This document shows, in pieces, positions 5,178 to 7,945 of a DNA stretch of 7,945 nucleotides. Origin of the DNA: Patulibacter sp. (GTDB lineage Bacteria; Actinomycetota; Thermoleophilia; Solirubrobacterales; Solirubrobacteraceae); assembly GCA_023268575.1 (NCBI GenBank), contig JALRCL010000995.1, positions 1 to 7,945 on the forward strand, in the 5' to 3' direction. Below the pieces are notes generated by a model. It ran no database searches and had not been told where the DNA came from. It saw only the letters and a list, made by a program, of their open reading frames with translations. The position numbers and the translations under genes were made by a program. The first letter of the stretch is position 1; each line of letters starts with the position of its first letter.

Positions 5178-6308
5178 GTGCGCGGAGTCGCCCACGTCAA
5201 CGTCGCGGCGATCGAGCGCAACGTCGCCGCCCTGCGCGCCGCCACCACCGGGGGCGCTGCGCTCTGCGCGGTCGTGAAGGCCGATGGCTACGGCCACGGC
5301 GCGGTCGCGGCGGCCCGGGCCGCGCTCGCCGGTGGCGCGCGCTGGCTCGCGGTGGTGACCGTCGAGGAGGCGGCGGTCCTGCGGGCCGCAGGGATCGACG
5401 CCCGGCTGCTCGTGCTCGGTCCCCTCGACGCGGAGGACCTGCCGCGAGCGCTGGACGCCGATGCGGACGTCGTGGTCTGGGAGCGCGAGGGCCTCGAGCG
5501 CCTGCACCGCCTGGGCCGGCCCGCCCGCGTCCACGTCAAGCTCGACAGCGGGATGGGGCGCCTGGGGCAGCGCGATCCCCGTGAGGCGACGCGGATCGCG
5601 GAGGCACTCGCGGCCGACGACCGGCTCGTCCTCGCCGGCGCGATGACGCACTTCGCGTCGGCCGACGAGCCCGGCGGGCGGTTCCTCGACGAGCAGCTGG
5701 ACCGCTTCCGCCGCTGGGCCGAGCCGCTGCGCGACGCGCACCCGGGGACCGTCCTGCACGCGGCCAACAGCGCGGCGCTGCTCGCGCGGCCCGCGAGCCA
5801 TCTCGACCTCGTCCGGCCGGGCGTCGCGATCTACGGCCTCGACCCCTTCCAGGGCGACCCCGCCGAGCACGGGCTGGAGCCCGCCCTCGAGTGGCACAGC
5901 CGCCTCGTGTCCGTGAAGCCGCTGGAGGCGGGGGAGAGCGTCGGGTACGGGCAGCGGTTCGTCGCCCGCGCCGCGACGACGATCGGGACGGTCCCGCAGG
6001 GCTATGCCGACGGCGTCCGCCGGGCGCTCGCGCCGGGCGGCGGGGAGGTGCTCGTCGGCGGGCGGCGCGTGCCGATGGCGGGCACGGTGTCGATGGACAG
6101 CTTCGGCATCGACCTCGGGCCCGGGGCACGCGACGCCGTCGACGCGCCGGTCCGCCTGATCGGCCGCGACGGCGACGCCCGCCTGCCTGCCGAGGAGGTC
6201 GCGCACCGGCTCGGGACGATCAACTACGAGGTGACCTGCGCCATCGGCGCCCGCGTCCCGCGGGTGCACCACCGCGACGGCCGGCCGCTCGGGCCGGATC
6301 CGGCGTGA
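5178..6308 (+). CDS. alr: Alanine racemase, PLP-dependent
   Basis: Alr converts L-alanine to D-alanine for peptidoglycan stem peptides, using PLP in a homodimer. The 376 residues match the family (~360-390). The PLP Schiff-base lysine is Lys34 in VVKADGYGHG (32-41). KLDSGMGRLG (121-130) holds the lysine that is carbamylated in studied homologues (Lys121) and the PLP-contacting Arg128. NSAA (197-200) and RPGVAIYG (213-220) line the cofactor, VGYGQRF (255-261) carries the catalytic Tyr257, and MDSFGIDL (306-313) and INYEVTC (348-354) complete the C-terminal beta domain. Ser305 stands at the position of Cys311 in the Geobacillus enzyme. The GTG at 5178 gives an N-terminus beginning just before the V-A-H-V-N-V strand; an in-frame codon at 5046 would add 44 Arg/Pro/Gly-rich residues not found in the family. 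Its stop overlaps the start of the tRNA nucleotidyltransferase gene as GTGA. Confidence 0.96.
   Translation: MRGVAHVNVAAIERNVAALRAATTGGAALCAVVKADGYGHGAVAAARAALAGGARWLAVVTVEEAAVLRAAGIDARLLVLGPLDAEDLPRALDADADVVVWEREGLERLHRLGRPARVHVKLDSGMGRLGQRDPREATRIAEALAADDRLVLAGAMTHFASADEPGGRFLDEQLDRFRRWAEPLRDAHPGTVLHAANSAALLARPASHLDLVRPGVAIYGLDPFQGDPAEHGLEPALEWHSRLVSVKPLEAGESVGYGQRFVARAATTIGTVPQGYADGVRRALAPGGGEVLVGGRRVPMAGTVSMDSFGIDLGPGARDAVDAPVRLIGRDGDARLPAEEVAHRLGTINYEVTCAIGARVPRVHHRDGRPLGPDPA
6293..6304. repeat. 12-bp palindrome abutting the cca start codon
   Basis: GCCGGATCCGGC is perfectly self-complementary and ends directly before the GTG at 6305. An overlapping alternative stem pairs CCGGCC (6281-6286) with GGCCGG (6292-6297) around a 5-nt loop. 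Both lie in the last codons of alr. Structure here could affect re-initiation on cca, but it may simply reflect G+C content. Confidence 0.35.
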
Positions 6309-7621
6309 GCGACCTCCTGGAGCGCGTGCGGGCGGCGCTCGCGGGACACGAGGCGTGGATCGTCGGCGGCGCCGTCCGCGACGAGCTCCAGGGGCGGCGC
6401 AGCGACGACCTGGACCTCGCCGTCCCCGACGCCGAGGCCGCGCGCGGCGGAGCGCGGGCGATCGCCCGCGCCGCCGGGGGGCACGCGTTCGCGCTCTCGG
6501 ACGCGTTCGGCGCCTGGCGCGCGACCGGCCCGGACGACGCGCCGCCGTGGCAGGTGGACCTGACGCCGCTGCAGGGCGCCGATCTCGCGGCCGATCTCGC
6601 ACGCCGCGACCTGACGGTCAACGCGATCGCGCGGCCGCTCGCCGGCGGGCCCCTCGTGGACCCGCACGGCGGGGCCGGCGACCTCGCTGCGGGGCGCCTG
6701 CGCCTCGTCGGCCCCGACGCGTTCTCCGCCGATCCCGTGCGCGTCCTGCGGCTCGCGCGCTTCGCAGCGCAGCTCGGCGCCGAGGCGGACCCGGCCACGC
6801 TCGCCGCGGCCCGCGCCGCCGCACCGCGGCTGCTCGACGCGCCCGGCGAGCGGCTGCTGCCCGAGCTCGCGCGGATCCTCGTCCCCACCGCGCCGGAGCG
6901 TCGCACGCGGGGTCTCGACGTCGCTGCGCGGTCCGGGGCGCTCGCCGTGCTGCTGCCCGACGCCACGGGCGAGGACGGGCTCCTGGCCGCCGGCACGAGC
7001 GCCCTGCTCGCGGCGGTCCTCGACGGCGAGGCCCTGCGGCACGTCGCGCCCCTCGCTCGCACCGCGCTCGCCGCGCGGCTCGCCGACCCCGACCGGCGCC
7101 TCGCCGTCGCCCTCGGCGTGCTGCTGCGCGGCGCCGGGGACCCGGCCGCGGCGCTCGCGGCGTGGCGGCCGAGCCAGCGCCTGCGGGACCGGGTGGTCCG
7201 CCTGGCGGGCGCCGAGCGTGCGCTCGACGCCTCCGCGCTCGCGCGCCTGGCGCGCCCGCCGGCGCGGGGCGGGGTGGCGCTCGCCGGACCCCCCGCCGCG
7301 GGACGGGCCCGGCGCCGGGCGCTGCTGGCGCTGGGCGACGTGGCGCCGGAGGGGGTGCTCCTCGCCGCCGCGGCGGGCGACGCCGGTTCCCCGGCGCGCG
7401 ATCCGCAGCTCGACCTCCTGGGGCGCGCCCTGCGGTGGGACGACCGCCCACCGCGTCCGCCGGTGGACGGCGCGCAGCTCACCGCCGCGCTCGGCCTCGC
7501 GCCCGGGCCGCTGCTGGGCCTCCTGCTCGACGAGCTGACATGGCGCGCCGACGACGGAGAGCTGGCCGACGCGGAGGCCGCCCTGGCGTTCGCGCGCGCC
7601 CTCCGCGAGCACGCGCGCTGA
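6305..7621 (+). CDS. cca: Class II CCA-adding-type tRNA nucleotidyltransferase lacking HD residues
   Basis: The family builds or repairs the 3' CCA end of tRNA from CTP and ATP without a template. The 438-residue product shows the nucleotidyltransferase head: IVGGAVRDELQG (19-30), the metal-binding DLD at 35-37, VDLTPL (84-89), RRDLTVNAIA (100-109), LVDPHGG (117-123) and the RNA-binding-domain motif DPVRVLRLARFAAQLG (143-158), followed by ERLLPELARIL (182-192). At about 265-280, where related proteins with an HD domain read L-L-H-D, this one has LLRGAGDP, so phosphohydrolase activity is unlikely. The C-terminal GLAPGPLLGLLLDEL (397-411) resembles the tail of bacterial enzymes of this class. 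Start GTG 6305 overlaps the alr stop, implying coupled translation. A poly(A) polymerase or an A-adding-only enzyme belongs to the same family and cannot be excluded from sequence alone. Confidence 0.88.
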   Translation: MSDLLERVRAALAGHEAWIVGGAVRDELQGRRSDDLDLAVPDAEAARGGARAIARAAGGHAFALSDAFGAWRATGPDDAPPWQVDLTPLQGADLAADLARRDLTVNAIARPLAGGPLVDPHGGAGDLAAGRLRLVGPDAFSADPVRVLRLARFAAQLGAEADPATLAAARAAAPRLLDAPGERLLPELARILVPTAPERRTRGLDVAARSGALAVLLPDATGEDGLLAAGTSALLAAVLDGEALRHVAPLARTALAARLADPDRRLAVALGVLLRGAGDPAAALAAWRPSQRLRDRVVRLAGAERALDASALARLARPPARGGVALAGPPAAGRARRRALLALGDVAPEGVLLAAAAGDAGSPARDPQLDLLGRALRWDDRPPRPPVDGAQLTAALGLAPGPLLGLLLDELTWRADDGELADAEAALAFARALREHAR

Positions 7622-7697
7622 GCGTCGGCGGGCGGCACGGGACGATCGCGGAGCGCGGTCGAGCCGGGGACGCGCACGGTCGTCGGCGACGCCCGGC

Positions 7698-7703
7698 TAA
7701 GGT
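7698..7703 (+). promoter_or_regulatory. Candidate -10 element for a leaderless HIT-gene transcript
   Basis: TAAGGT matches TAnnnT and ends 6 nt before the ATG at 7710. It lies in the loop of a short inverted repeat, CCCGG (7692-7696) and CCGGG (7704-7708), which could be an operator or coincidence. The 88-bp gap after cca shows no strong terminator with a T-tract. Confidence 0.5.
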
Positions 7704-7709
7704 CCGGGC

Positions 7710-7945
7710 ATGGCCGACCACGATCCCGAGTGCGTGTTCTGCAAGATCGTCGCGGGGGAGCTTCCCGCCCGGGTGATCGAGGAGGACGAGCGGACGATCG
7801 CGTTCCTCGACATCAGCCCGGCGACGCCCGGCCACGCGGTCGTGATCCCGCGGGCCCACACCGCGGACGTCACCACGGCCTCGCCCGAGGACCTGGCGGC
7901 GGTCGCCGCGACGGGCCAGCGGGTGGCGCGCCGCGCGCTGCAGCA
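7710..7945 (+). CDS. HIT-family nucleotide hydrolase, 5' part (truncated by the window)
   Basis: Seventy-eight complete codons of a histidine-triad protein are visible. HIT proteins hydrolyse nucleoside phosphoramidates or dinucleoside polyphosphates in the cytosol. The N-terminus carries the typical CVFCKIVAGELPA (8-20) with Cys8 and Cys11, which in many members are part of a zinc site, then AFLDISPATPGHAVVIP (31-47) and His50, which match the first conserved half of the fold. The catalytic His-x-His-x-His motif would be around residue 95-105 and lies beyond the window. The ATG at 7710 gives the expected length before the Cys motif and follows a -10-like hexamer by 6 nt. Substrate preference cannot be judged. 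It begins a new transcription unit after cca, by the evidence of that promoter. Confidence 0.9.
   Translation, partial: MADHDPECVFCKIVAGELPARVIEEDERTIAFLDISPATPGHAVVIPRAHTADVTTASPEDLAAVAATGQRVARRALQ

Noticed and set aside
1964..5248. A 1094-codon open frame on the minus strand opposite glmM and nnrE/D
   Set aside because: It is rich in Arg, Gly, Ala and Asp with no recognisable motif and lies fully opposite well-identified genes. Long antisense frames are expected at this G+C.
5891..6304. Upstream start for the tRNA nucleotidyltransferase frame
   Set aside because: The extension would overlap alr for over 400 bp with shadow-like composition; GTG 6305 gives a normal N-terminus.
4779..7677. 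Long minus-strand frames opposite alr and cca (4779-6602, 6220-7677, 6224-7612)
   Set aside because: All are Arg/Ala/Pro/Ser-rich shadows of strongly supported plus-strand genes, with no conserved domains visible.

Overview
The window is a very GC-rich (by eye well above 70% G+C outside the first ~130 bases), densely packed bacterial housekeeping region, all on the + strand. The order rplM-rpsI-glmM, followed by NAD(P)HX repair and alanine racemase genes, is typical of Actinomycetota. The extreme G+C, GTG starts and the long acidic N-terminal extension on S9 make a deep-branching actinobacterium such as a member of Thermoleophilia/Solirubrobacterales my best guess. That placement is inference; no rRNA marker is present.

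Layout. Bases 1 to about 130 are a low-GC (about 43%) segment unlike everything else. Its only plausible coding frame is on the minus strand, a fragment of a coiled-coil-like protein, so it looks like foreign DNA or an assembly chimera joined to the host sequence. From there: a small multi-pass membrane protein of unknown function (184-702); rplM (772-1206) and rpsI (1206-1967), joined by a TGATG overlap; glmM (2027-3373); a fused NAD(P)H-hydrate epimerase/dehydratase (3437-5005); alr (5178-6308); a class II CCA-adding-type tRNA nucleotidyltransferase (6305-7621), joined to alr by a GTGA overlap; and the 5' part of a HIT-family gene (7710 to the window end). No stretch longer than 300 bases lacks a gene.

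The genes serve translation (L13, S9, tRNA 3'-end maturation), peptidoglycan precursors (GlmM makes glucosamine-1-phosphate, Alr makes D-alanine) and metabolite repair (NnrE/NnrD). Three of the promoter-like -10 hexamers (TAnnnT) lie only 6-7 nt before a start codon with no convincing Shine-Dalgarno sequence, which suggests leaderless transcripts for nnrE/D, alr and the HIT gene. rplM instead appears to have a ~45-nt leader containing a hairpin.

I see no CRISPR array, transposase, toxin-antitoxin or defence system, and nothing that amounts to a new biological system. The points most worth a second look are the compositional junction at the left edge, the recurrent leaderless-promoter pattern, the rplM leader hairpin, the unusually long acidic S9 extension, and the apparent loss of HD-domain residues in the tRNA nucleotidyltransferase.
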